Shown piece by piece: positions 35,878-49,840 of a DNA stretch of 64,000 bases. The first letter of the stretch is position 1, and the number at the start of each line of letters is the position of its first letter. The position numbers and the translations under genes were made by a program. The notes under the pieces are model-generated. The model ran no database searches and was not told the DNA's origin. It saw only the letters and a list, made by a program, of their open reading frames with translations. The DNA is from Brachionus plicatilis. Its lineage: Eukaryota; Rotifera; Eurotatoria; Ploima; Brachionidae. The stretch is from assembly GCA_010279815.1 (NCBI GenBank), contig QEOQ01000180.1, forward strand, positions 1,461,214 through 1,525,213, written 5' to 3'.

Positions 35878-38800
35878 GGAAAATTTAGCTCTTAAAAAGA
35901 GTTTATTTTAAGGTTATATAAAATTTTTCAGAATTTTAATCTATATAACCAAGCTACTGAAAAAAATTCATATTTGGCTAATTCTATGTAAGATATCCAA
36001 GCAAAAAATTGTAAATTTTCGATTTATTTCTCAACAAAAAAGTCAATTATTTTTTTAATTTCAATAAAAATTTCATTTTTAATTTTTTAATTATTGCATA
36101 TTGCTAATAAATTTTGAATTAGCTATTTAAAAAAATTATCTCAGTTAAAATGCATATTTTTTAAGTTTTATCTTCGATCATGATAAGAAATCGAACACTT
36201 TTCATTTCAATCATCATTCTTGTGATAAAAATGCTTTAAATATATTTTAATGAGTCTGAGCCCTATCTGACTTAGATATCGCTTTAAATAAAAACAAATT
36301 GATAAATTTCATTAAAAAGAAATAATGCAGTATGTGGATTGTCTTGATTTTATCTAATCGCCACTTTTTTCTTAATTACCTTTTAAATACACGACCAAGT
36401 TAAAATTTTATAGACTCAAATAAAACAGCATGAGTAAAGAAAAAACTACACATTTGATAATTATGACACTGGCTTGTGAAATAAAGAAAAATTTTTAAAA
36501 CAGTATCTAATTTCAAAGCTATTTACATACAAAGATTGGAAAAAAAAATCTTAAATTAACAATAAACAAAATTTATTAAATTATAAATTGTAAAATTTTT
36601 TATTGAATTTTTTGAAAGCTTTCAAAAATATTTAAATATAAAATTTCCTCAAGACTAATTGAAAAATAAATTCCTATCTTCACGAAAATAACAAAAACGT
36701 TTTACAATGAATTCTATTAATTAGAATAAGAACTTCAAATTTAATTTTTTTTCTAAGGACCCCAAAACACACTTTGAATTATATGATGAATTTTTGTGAT
36801 AAAAAAACTAAAATTACTAAAATATACACAAAACCAAAATTTTTAATTAAAAATAGAACTTCGTTTTGATATTAATCTGATAGGTTAATTTTTTGTTTAT
36901 TTTCTAATTTGCTTCATTTTGATTTGATTGAATTTTAACATGATTGTTGGACTCTGTTTCAGTTTGAATTTAAATAAATTTCTGAAATTTTAATTTAATT
37001 TGAAATAACTTCTCTTTAAAAATTTCATCCATTTCCAAACAAAAAAGACCAATTATTTACCTAAATGCCATTTCCAATGCAATATTTAAACTAATTGTTG
37101 AGAATTACTCTTGCATTGAAAAACTTTTAATATTATTTAAAAAACAATTAAATATTTCAATTAAAATTCTACAAAATTTGAATAATAAAATTCGTGTAAT
37201 TAATGATTATTTTTTAAAAAAATAATTTTTTTTACTACGACTTTGGTGTTTTTAAGATTAACTATTTTATATTAATCTTTAAAGAGTCTGATATTTTCAA
37301 AAGAAAATTTTTTTCATAAATATCAATTTTAATTTCTATAAAATATTTTTCAATGGGTCTTTTTTGGCCAGTTTAAAGAAGAATTTGAATTTAATTGAAT
37401 TGATCAAAAAAAATATTTACCCTAAGCTAAAATTATTTTTAATCACTTTGATTATCAAGGAAAAGAACAATCTATTTTAACCAATTTTTTAAAAATTTTA
37501 AATTCCATTTCTTTGGAATGCCGTTTTATAATTGAATGCTCGTTAAGAAGCTTTGATGTCAATCTATTAAAATTTTTTTTTGTCTTTCTTGTTATTAGAT
37601 TTTTTTGGGTGTAAATAAAAAAAATCTATTTAAATCAAACGAAGTTGAGCTGCTTTTTTCTAGTTCAAAATTTTCCACAGAGAATATTAATTTGACTTAA
37701 TTTGTCAAGTAAAACCTTTGTAAAATATTATTCATATTTTCAACGGTAGATCTTAGAGACAAAAGTGTTTTAAGAACTAAATTAGGCAATCAGCATTTTG
37801 AGGAAGTTTTGGTGTAAAGCGGTCTAGTATTTATTATGTAAATTTTATTTTAAAATTGAATTAAACACGCTCAATTTGGCTCTTAAAAGATTACTAAACA
37901 AGGTGGATAAAACATTCTCAAAATCAAAAGACTTTAAATTGCGCAATATTTCCGAACAATTAATTCAAAAATTAATAATTTGCCTAATTTGTTTAATCTA
38001 TGCAAATTTTGCCAAAATATCTTTCAAATGAAATTCAAATACTAAAAATTTTTAATTAACTGATAAAATAAAGTATTTGCTCATAGAGATGACAAATTTT
38101 TCTACACACTTCACTAGCTCGAATTGTTTTTTGGACAAGTTTTAATCGAGTCCATTTCGATATGCTTATTAGTGTCAACATTAGAATAGGACTGAGCGTT
38201 CCAAATTCTAAAATGACTAGTTCCTATTCTATTCATTTAACAAGTCGTTTTTCAATGTTTTCTTAACTGGGAACACATTTCATTCACTTATAAACTTTTA
38301 GTAAAAATTTGACGTTGATGAATTTCCATTGATTAGAAAGGTAATTTATCATTTTTCCTATTTTTGTTAAAATCCCTCATTTTCGAATTGCGCCTAATGA
38401 AATAAAAGCAACAAAAGGCTAGAATGAAAAAGCAAAATTCAAATTTGAATTATTTACTTTGTATGAAGAACACAATTTTTTTTAAAGCAAACTTTATAGA
38501 TTTGTTTATTCTTTAAAGTTTTGTTTGATCTTTTGAATTCGAACAGAGTATGGAATTTATCTTTATTGCCATTGATTTTAAATCGTGTTCAGCTGCTTTT
38601 TTCGAATTTTTGGAAAATTTTCAAAGCAGATATATGCCTATTTATTAGCTCTGCTGTACGATTGATTAACTCTCATTAAGAAAACATTAAGATAAAAAAA
38701 TGAAAAATTTGAAACTAGAACAAATATTTTCTTATAGTAAACCTTTTTCCGATTGATCGATTTTGCTTGATTTTTATTGCCATAATAGAACTTTGAAAAT

Positions 38801-41561
38801 ACATTGTGACTTTACTCTTCATTCTTGACTAAAGCTCAGATTCACTGGCAAGCACATTAAAAGTAATTATTTTGATATTTTCAAGTTTTATTGAAATTAT
38901 TTTGCTTGAGAAAAAAAAATTGAAATAAAGTTTGATCGATGCCTCCAGCACAAAATTTTAATTAGAAGCGGAAGTAGTTTATTGAGTAACATGAACCTAA
39001 TTACTAGTTTCACATGACTTTATTGTGCCGCATAATCTTTGATGCCTGAGTTTGTTTATTTAGAAAAGGATATAAAATTTATCTATCAATTCTTATATAC
39101 TTATTCTCTATTATATGTCAAATTTTCATTTCTAATTCATAATTTAATTAAATATATTTAATATTTTTGTATAATTAGAACTTTTTTTAATTTTTTTACT
39201 TAATAATTTTTCTATTTTATTCTGTCAATGGAACTCATAATTAAATAAATAATAATAAAAAAAATTTATTTTTAATTTACAAACATCCACCAAAACAATT
39301 CGAAAATTAATAAATCATCAATTGCTTATAACTTGTTAACTTATAACTACACAAGTGGCTCATTGCTTAATTTCCTAATCAGTAGCTAAATTATTGAATA
39401 ATTGCATTTCTTATTTTTTTAAAATTCAACTCTCTTATTTAAATTTTATTCAATGTAATATGTCATTACTTTTAAAATTTTCAATAATTAAACTTTTTTG
39501 CTTCATTTGAAATCATGAGGCTTTTTCGAAATTTTTAAATTTAAATGTCATTACTTGACAATTTTGAGATTTTTAAATACAATCAGTATACTTTAAAAAA
39601 TTCAAATATTCTCCTAATTTAGATTTAAAATAATTGAGTAAGTTAATAAGTTTATAAATTGGTGTAGTTTGAAATGCTGAGTGAGTCAAATAATTGATTA
39701 AAATAGATATTTTTTAGTATTCTAATAGTTTAATTAATTTAAGTGCTCAAAATTTTATTATTGATTTGAACTATAATTTAAGTAGTTTTAGGAATGAAAA
39801 TTGTATCATTTTTGAGAATTAAAAAGGGATTATTGATTCTCTAAGTCGAAATCAAAAAAATCTTTATTTCTATCTATTCTTTGATATTTTGTTAGCTGCA
39901 GCTAAGTCACTAGCGGCTCCTAGATAACCCATTAAATTAACTCTTTCTTCTATTACATATTTGCATATTTTTTTCAAATAGAAGCGTCTACCACTTTAAT
40001 TATTTTTCTACCTTAAAAGTGTCTCGTTTAAAACAAAAAATTCATAATTCATGAATAAAGAATATCACGATTTTTGATTAAAAGTAAAATTTTTTGATTC
40101 AAAATTTTGATGATATTGGTAGATTTCAGATATTGACTGGGCTTGAATTCTTGATAAAGTTTTCAATATCCATATAAAACTTTAACAAACGAATCAAATT
40201 CCTTAGAGCCATTATTATTGTATTTTATTATTCATTTTCAATTTAAATTATTTTATTTAAAATATTTAAATATTAAGCATAGAATATATAAAAGTTTATT
40301 TATCTTAAAAATCGAATGACATCAAGTCAGCTTCTCTTCATTCAGCAAAACTCAAAGTAAAGCTCATAATTGATTAGTTTGAAAAAAAAAAAGAAAATGA
40401 TAAAAGGAAAAAAAGTTAAAATTTTTATTTTAAAATCAAGCATTATTATTGTTTTCTTTCTTAATAAACAGCTTTAAACAAAAAATCAAATTCAATATTA
40501 TTTTAGTATTTTTTAGAGAAAGAAATTTTAAGAAGAGTTTGCAAAAACTGAATAAGTTAAATAAGTTCTATGACTCCAAAGAAGACGATGAACACCTATT
40601 ATAACTTGTCTTGAAGTTATACTATCTTTTTTTAATTGATTGACAGTTTAAACTTCAATTATTTTCGATGGTAAACCATTCTATTCGATTTTTTTCATGT
40701 GCCCTCTGATTTTTTGGACCTGTTCACTTTGGAGCAATGAGTTACATAGTGCAAGTGGCATCAGCCAACAAAATGGATTAATTTAAGTGTTGAGATTGAA
40801 GAATTGTATCATGTCGCCTCTTAGTCGCCGCTCTTGGAGCGTTGGTAGACATGGAACTGCAAGTCGAACTTCATAGTTCTAATTTGTGATTATAGTTTTT
40901 GTGTAAAGAATAATTTAGGTACTAGAATAAGAATAATTTAGAGACCCCAGGACGCGTCCGAACGGTTCAAACCTCATGAAAATAATATAAAAATAGATTC
41001 TGATAAACTTAATTATTTAATCCACAAACAATATTATTTCATTTTAAATTTGTCCTTAACTACTCTTTTTCTTCCTTTTTTTCCAAAAAATTAAAAAGAG
41101 GTTTTTTAATTTTTCATGTCATCCAAGATGTGATTTTTGAATTAATAAAAAGCTAAAGAATAAAAATAAGTTCTCAAAAAAACAGAAATATCTAGTTAAA
41201 ATCAAAGGAAAAAATTAAACCCAAGAGTCTTGGGAAAAAACTAAAAAAAAGACATCTTTTTTGGCTAATTTTTTTATTGCACACTCGATTAAAAATAATT
41301 TTATTCAATCTTTTGAGATTAGTGATAAAAAAAAAAAAACATTTACAAATTAAACAAAACTAGAAACAAAAAAAAAACAAAAAATATTTTTTACAACAAC
41401 AAAAAAAATAAACTACTTAGCAGCAAAAAATAATCTTGTTTTATCCACTTTAAAATTTGACTTCACTTAAATTAAAAATCTAAAAAAGTGAAACAAAAAA
41501 AAATATTTTATTAGCAAAATTTTTTCAAAAAAAAATTTATTTTAAAGATAATAAAATAACC

Positions 41562-41605
<44 letters not shown>

Positions 41606-41627
41606 TATAAAAAAAATAATAAAGAAG
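35878..41627. other. Gene-free region between RPA1 and Hox3 3' ends
   Basis: About 5.7 kb, AT-rich, with no supported coding exon. Two GC-richer patches (about 40812-40885 and 40940-40985) stand out and are unexplained. 41270-41560 is A-rich and is probably Hox3 3' UTR or 3' flank, ending in an ATA microsatellite at 41562-41605. Confidence 0.4.
41562..41605. repeat. (ATA)n microsatellite next to the Hox3 stop codon
   Basis: An almost pure run of ATA/TAA triplets (about 14 units), starting 23 bases beyond the Hox3 stop on the minus strand, so it is likely transcribed in the 3' UTR. Confidence 0.9.
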
Positions 41628-43374
<1,747 letters not shown>

Positions 43375-44101
43375 GGTGGTCTTCTTTGAGTCTAAGTTAA
43401 GTCTCTACAATTAATTGCAAATGTTTGAATATTTTTTTTTTTTTTATTTAATTTTAATGGAATTTGTTTGGAAAAGAATAGAAAGAAAAAAATTGTGTCG
43501 AAAAGTTGGAGAGAAGAGTAGTGTAATAAATCATTTTTGAATTTTTTTCTTTTTTTTTTTTTTTAATTTACTTAAATCAAATAGACAATGCTTGAACCAT
43601 GGGGAGGAAAGGAAACAACAAATTTAGTTGAATGCCAATTAAAAACACACTCACTCTCACAATTTATATATATAGATGGGTTGGAATAAAAAAATGAAAA
43701 AAATAATTTTTTTTTTTTTTTGTTTGGTTCCGATTAATTTTTGTAGTCTTCTCTCTTGAACAATTGAATAAGAGAAAAATAAAACTGTGTGTGCACAAAG
43801 TAAGAGAGAGAAAAAATAATTATTTTATTGGTTGTGGTTGATTTTTGGCAACTGCACAACCTACTAAGCCAATAGAAAAAAAATATTTTATTTATTTTTT
43901 ACACTGAAGGCGGAGGACTTAGTTCAACATATGATTGTTTAATTTTTTAATTCGCTCTCTATTTTAGTTAGCTCTGTGCAGCTAGTATGTGATTCGTTCT
44001 TGAGTGTCTTGGTAAAAGTGCGTAATTTAATTATAGCTTTGTGCCAAAGAGCATGTTTTCTTTCTTTTTTTTAAAATAGTCTAATGAACACGATGCTCAA
44101 T
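43375..44101 (-). other. Hox3 5' flank
   Basis: Upstream of the Hox3 start: a pyrimidine-rich run on the minus strand ending in AG shortly before the start, poly-T/A runs, and GAGA-like stretches (near 43804-43812). Less AT-rich than the far intergenic DNA. Individual promoter elements cannot be assigned. Confidence 0.35.
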
Positions 44102-44160
44102 GTGAGTGTTTGTGGGGCGACAATTTTGGCCAAACTAGCAATCGCCCTCCGGACACTCAC
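44102..44160 (+). ncRNA. Candidate RNA hairpin upstream of Hox3 (miRNA-precursor-like)
   Basis: GTGAGTGTTTGTGGGGCGA pairs with TCGCCCTCCGGACACTCAC across a 21-nt loop. On the plus strand 18 of 19 positions pair, with three G-U wobbles and one mismatch; on the minus strand the same positions become mismatches, so the structure favours a plus-strand RNA, antisense to Hox3. It is about half G/C within very AT-rich DNA. It is not miR-10 or another Hox-cluster miRNA whose sequence I recognise. Function is not shown; it could also be a transposon relic. Confidence 0.4.
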
Positions 44161-45615
44161 TTTTTATATGTGACAATAAATAAACTTCAAAAAAAAATTA
44201 TTGAATAAATGGAAGGAGGGGAGGTAGACACAGAATGGCATAACTACTGACCAGAGTGCGTTTTAAACCAAAACTTGTTGAACATGTGCTTCTCATAGCT
44301 TTAAATAGCCGTTCGGGCTTTTAGAACGAAAAATAAAAGAATAACATGATCCAGTTAGATTAGACGAATTTATATTATTTTTTTTATTTGAAAATAAAAA
44401 AAATATAAAAAAAAGTAAAAATTTTGCTTTGTATTTAAAGAATGATTAATCGATTTTTCGGTGCTTTTTTCTGATTGCTGCTTGTACTAAAGAAACGAAA
44501 GAGAAAGAAAGAGAGAGAGAGAAAAAGCACAAATATTCTTCTTGTTCTCTTTTTAGCTTTTTTTTTTTAACTTACTCATTAAAATGTAATTAAGGATCAT
44601 CTTTCAAACTCCGATCAAAAATCTTTAAAGTAAAAAAGCTACTTTGTGCTAAGAAGTTGAAATTTAACTTAACACAAATAAATAAAAAGTGCGATTTAAT
44701 TTTTGTTCTCTTCTTCAAATTTTGACAAAACTTTGATTTATTAAAATTGAAAAATAATTTAGAAAAAAAAAACAAAATAAAAATATATTTGAAAATTTGC
44801 TAAAATCTGGGTGAAATGACCAAATTAGATAAATTTTTTTTTAATGAGTTAATTGTCAGAAGAGTAGGCCCAACTGATTCACATATTGGCCTCGTTGTTC
44901 TCATAACTCGTACAACAACAACAATAACAACAACAAAATTTTTTTCCACTACCACTACTTCTCTACTCAAGTCTATAAAAAAATTTAAATACACACAATT
45001 TCAAGACGAAATTATACTTTTGATAAATTACATTAAAAATAAATCATTGTGAAACAATATACTATTTATCTCTTTTAAACAGCACGAAACTTAAACCCAA
45101 ATCCTCTCATCATCATTTCATAATTCTAACACTACTGTGTGTGAGCGTAGAGTCAAGCACTAGAACTCAACAATCAGAACGGATCTAGAATTTATTAGTT
45201 TATCTGTACCGAGCTAGGGACTCTTTCAAGAATAGAAAAATTTAAAATTAAGTGCCATATAGTAGAAATTTAAATAATGTACAGTTCGGGGAAGAAATAA
45301 GAAGTTTTAGGGCAACAATTACATAAAAGAAGAAGGGTATTCGATATATCTTGATTCAAAACCTGCTTTGTATTCCTCCACTAGTCTGACAACCAAATGG
45401 AATAGAATGAATCGCTACTTCCTTAATATATCTCTCACTCAATATAAAAATTCGATTCAAAAGTTTAAGTTTATTAAACATTTACTTTTTTTTTCATCAC
45501 CCAAGAGGCATTTCCTAAAATAAATAAAGTTTCTCTTTTTGTAAAAAAATTTTTATCTGTTTAACTTAAAATTTCCAACTAAATTAATAATTGATTAATA
45601 TGCATTTTTATCGTC
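44161..45615. other. Distal Hox3 upstream region
   Basis: AT-rich with a GA-rich run (44493-44525) and ACA-triplet low complexity (44911-44945). No gene is supported. A 78-codon open frame (44816-45052) is dominated by the triplet repeat. Confidence 0.4.
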
Positions 45616-46490
45616 CGGCTAAAAGGACTAGATCCATTCCATACAGCCGACTGAGGGGTTCGCTCAAATTATTTCATTTAAATTAAAATAATTAAAATAA
45701 AATCCTCCTGATGTATAATGTTGGAAAGAGTATTATGTTTTAGCTTTGGAATAGACTGAACCGCTGAATTTTGAATGATTTGTATTATTTTGATAAAAGT
45801 TAATGAGAATGAGTTTAAAAGAATGATCTAAAAATGATTCTATTTTTAAACACTTGAAAATATATCCTAATGTTTTGGGTTTTAGTTCACTTGACTCGAT
45901 CAAGGCGCCATACTTTGTATTAGACCCAAAGACTTACCTTCATTATCTCATAATTGTTTATTTCCTAAGCTTGTAATCGATTAACATTTACTCTCTTTAT
46001 ATTCTCTTTAAAATTTTCAATTTTTTTACGAAGAACTTGGATCCATTTTGATTTCACTCGCTCAAATTATTAAATTTAATTACAAATAAATAAAATTAAG
46101 TCTCCTTGATGCACATTCTTGGAGAGAGTATCATAGTTTAGTTTAATATTAAACCGGACTGCTAAATTTTGAATGAATTGTTTTCTTTTGATGCTAGTTT
46201 CCGAGAATGAATTTAAACAAGGAAAAGAATAATCCAAAAATGATCCTATCATGTTTTGAGTTATAGGTCCCATTTTTTATTTGAGAAGAAAATTTGATCG
46301 AATAAATGTGCATTTATACCAAAAGTTCTCTTGGCTATATCAAGACTCCATACTTTATATCATGTCCAATCATCGATCTTTATTATACCCGATTTTTTTT
46401 TTAAAGGACTAGGTTCCATTTCAATTTTCCCGAGATCTACCTGAAATTATTTAAAAAATAAAATTCAAACTCAACCAGATCTTGTTTCAC
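45616..46490. repeat. Two to three diverged tandem copies of a roughly 370-410 bp unit
   Basis: Unit 1 starts at about 45624 (AAGGACTAGATCCATTCC), unit 2 at about 46031 (GAACTTGGATCCATTTTG) and a partial unit 3 at about 46403 (AAAGGACTAGGTTCCATTTC). Units 1 and 2 share in the same order a TCGCTCAAATTATT block, TCTCCTTGATGCACA-like, GGAGAGAGTAT(C/T)AT, the CTGAATTTTGAATGA motif, GAGAATGA(A/G)TTTAAA, AAAAATGATCCTAT-like and CCATACTTT(A/G)TAT. The spacing and shared order indicate tandem duplication followed by divergence. No protein coding capacity is evident. Confidence 0.65.
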
Positions 46491-49400
46491 AGTGACTGCT
46501 TAAAAGACTTGCACTGATTTTAAGCTTAAATTTGCAAGCATGGACATGGATCAGTGTATTGTGTTGGGGGGCAAGGTGTCAAGATAAAATAAGATAACAA
46601 CTAAAAAAATAAAAAAAATGTGAATGTGATCTATAAATCAGATTTTGAAACCAAGCCGCCCGATTTAGCATGACATAATAAATGTTCAGGGATTATCGAA
46701 TGATTTTTGACAAGTTAAAGCTTTCAATTTTAAACAGATAATAAAGCTATGTTTAGCAAAAGGAGACAAAAATCAAAGCTCAACTAAAGTACAAAAGAGA
46801 AATCAATGAATCGTTTCAGACTTGTACTATTAGAGAAAAATATTTATTTATGATAAAAATCTTTTGATAAAAGCCAAATCGTGTAAACCTTATGCAATAA
46901 GCATTTGATTGCGTGTGATTAACAAATAAAATTGTTTACATGGGCCTTGTTGCGGCTTTTGATATCTAATTTAGTGTTAATAAACCACTTGGACTAATTT
47001 GAATTTATTTGATCTGGATGCAATGATACTTTTTTTTCTCATATTTTTATTGTATATTTTTTTTCCTATTTTACAAGGTGTAATGCCACAAAAATGCAAG
47101 GTTAGATCAAATAGAGCTTAATTAAGCTGAATTTTATTGATTAATTCGGATATTTTATTATTTAAAGTAGTAAAAATTTTTTCTTTCTTTCTATCAAGTG
47201 AAGATTTGTGTCGATTTCTCACTTGGATTGTCAGATGAAACGTGTCTATTTTTCTGCTTAATTTACCATGTTTGAAGTAAAAATTAAATTTAAGAATTTA
47301 TTACTTAATTAGACTGAGTATTTTTCATGTTTTGAGCAGCGAGTGTAAACAAATGAATATTAATTTTGGGGAAAAATGTGAGGTGATACTGACCAAAAGT
47401 TATGCGAATTTTTCTTCAAAAATCACCTTAGAAATTTTTATTTTATTTAATTTTTTTAAATATTTACAACATATCCTTTTGTCGTCGTGTTTTGTATTGA
47501 GAGAATTGTGCCCTAATTAAAGCTCATTTAAAGCTCTTGGGATATTTTGTATAGCAACGCGCTAATGAAGTTGACATTTGAGCTTAATAATGCAATCAAA
47601 TAGCACAAAGCCTTGATTTTTCTATTCTGGGTGCATTTTAAAGATAAAAAGTCAACTTCAATAGTACAAAGCTATAAGTATATTATTTAATCTTTGACAA
47701 AATTGTATTTTGTCTGGTATACTCCAGAGAAAAAAAATTAGTAAAAAAAAGCAAAATTTATCAATTTTTTTTTTAATTATATAGAATTTTTTTTAAAATT
47801 TTTAATTCTAAAAGTAATTTATTTAATCAGAAAATTACAAAGACGATGGCTGATTAGTCACTCGAAACTGTCCTGGAGTCAAATAACAAAATTATTTTTT
47901 GAAAAAAATTAAATAAAATATTCTTTTTTTGCACTTAGTAAAAAATATGTTTTGATTAATTTTTGTATATTTAAATTTTAATTTAATTAAAAATTGTTTT
48001 GTGCGTTTTTCGTAATATTTGAAAAAAAATTCCATAATATTAAAAGTAAAATAAAAATTATTGTAATTTATTTTGTTTTTTGAAATTATAGTTTGATTTT
48101 TTTCCATCAATAGAGTCAGAAATAGTTTTAAACAAAGCGCCAAATTAGCTATTTATAATGAATTACAAATTTAAAAAAATTAAATTAAATTCAAGTTATA
48201 TCTAAAATAATATTTTCTTTCTTTGAGACTCTTAAGCAACCGAAAATTAATTGTTGTGCACAAAATCTGAGTAGGTCTTTTTTAGATTTTTTATTGATGT
48301 AGTTTAGGAAGATACCTCTGGCAAAATGAAATGGTCTTACAATTTCCCTCCAGTTCATTGAAAGATATTTATTCATTATTTACAGCTTAATAAAACTCTG
48401 TAAAAATAATAAACCTTCTTCAATTGTTATTATTAATTTGAATTAATGCCTTTAAGGTTAGTTTAAAAAAAGTTAAAGTTAAACTTTATCTTTTGATTCC
48501 GTTAGAATCTAATCATACTAAAAACCACACTGTAGCATAATAATGATGATTGTACATGTTGAAAACAAAATTAAGTTAATTTTTGGGTCTAGATGTATGT
48601 GTTTGTTTACAAGAGTCCACGGTACTTTTCTAGAAAATAAAATAAAAAATTCATTTGAATTTTATATTAATGTCAAAAAAGTTACGAAATCTAGAATATT
48701 TTATATTAGGTTTAAATTAAAAAAAAAAATTAAAAGTATCGAGTATAATTGATTGCCAAATACTTTATTAACTTCGCTTTTAAGATCGTCAAAGGACTTA
48801 TAAAAAATGGCCAAAAGCTTTAATTTTATTTAAATTTTTAAAAGTTGGTTTTAAATTAAACTCAAATGATGATTTCATTGGGGTTTTTTAAATCATCTTC
48901 TTTTTACGGTTTATAAAAATAGATAGCTTCTTGTTTTTAATATTTTTTCTAGAATTTCATTCAATAATTAGAACATTTATAATTGTATTTTAGTTTAATT
49001 TAATTGATTAAATTTTTTTAAAATGTATTATTAATTAAAAAAGACTATATACTTATTATAGTGCCAATTAATAAAAACGGAGACAATTAACCGAAATCAG
49101 AATTTCCTCCGTCAACATTTCAGACAGTTTTACAACTAGTAAAATTGACTATTTTTTAATATACTAATTCAATGACAGTCACAACAATGAAAAAGACTTT
49201 TAAATTAACATCTTTTCATGTTTTTTGCTATTTTTTCAATTGAAAAAAAAATAAGGCTAGGTCGTGTCTGACTTTTATTTATTGTCAAACTTTTTTCAAC
49301 ATAAACTGCACCGTCATTGAAGCTGATTAATTAACTTGTATTATTTCGAATTAAAAAAATTCTGAGAAAAAAATATTCTGAAAAAACAGAATTTTAATTT

Positions 49401-49840
49401 AAGATTAAACGTCAAACAATGTGAAACTAATAATATATAATTTGTCGAAAATAAATGATTACACATTTCAATTTAAAAAAAAAATTAATTAACTTATTTT
49501 TATGTCAAATAAAAATCATTAATATTCAATTTAAATATTTAATTTTATAGGACCTGACAGCGATCCTATTTATAGCCATTAACTATAATGGAACATTAAT
49601 AAAGCCCTTTGGATACAATAATAAAAAACAGAATGGAGTAGGTACATGTCAGTAGATATTTTACATGATCTTAAAAATTTAAATAAAATCTTCAAATTTA
49701 AAATTGTACTATTTATTTAAAAAATCATCCGTATCATTTAAAATAATTTTTTTTTAAATCAAAAATATAAGTCAAGAAATTAATTTAATTCATATAAGTA
49801 AAAAAAAATTAAATAAAAAATTAGAACAAAATAACTAGTT
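46491..49840. other. Gene-free region between the tandem repeats and CCDC151
   Basis: AT-rich; several short open frames without recognisable content. Nothing supported. Confidence 0.4.

Noticed and set aside
40920..40985. Possible tRNA (GGTTCAAACC T-loop-like motif)
   Set aside because: No acceptor, D or anticodon stems could be paired around it.
44816..45052. 78-codon open frame with a Thr-rich stretch
   Set aside because: Its content comes from ACA-triplet low-complexity sequence, with a matching antisense frame; no coding evidence.
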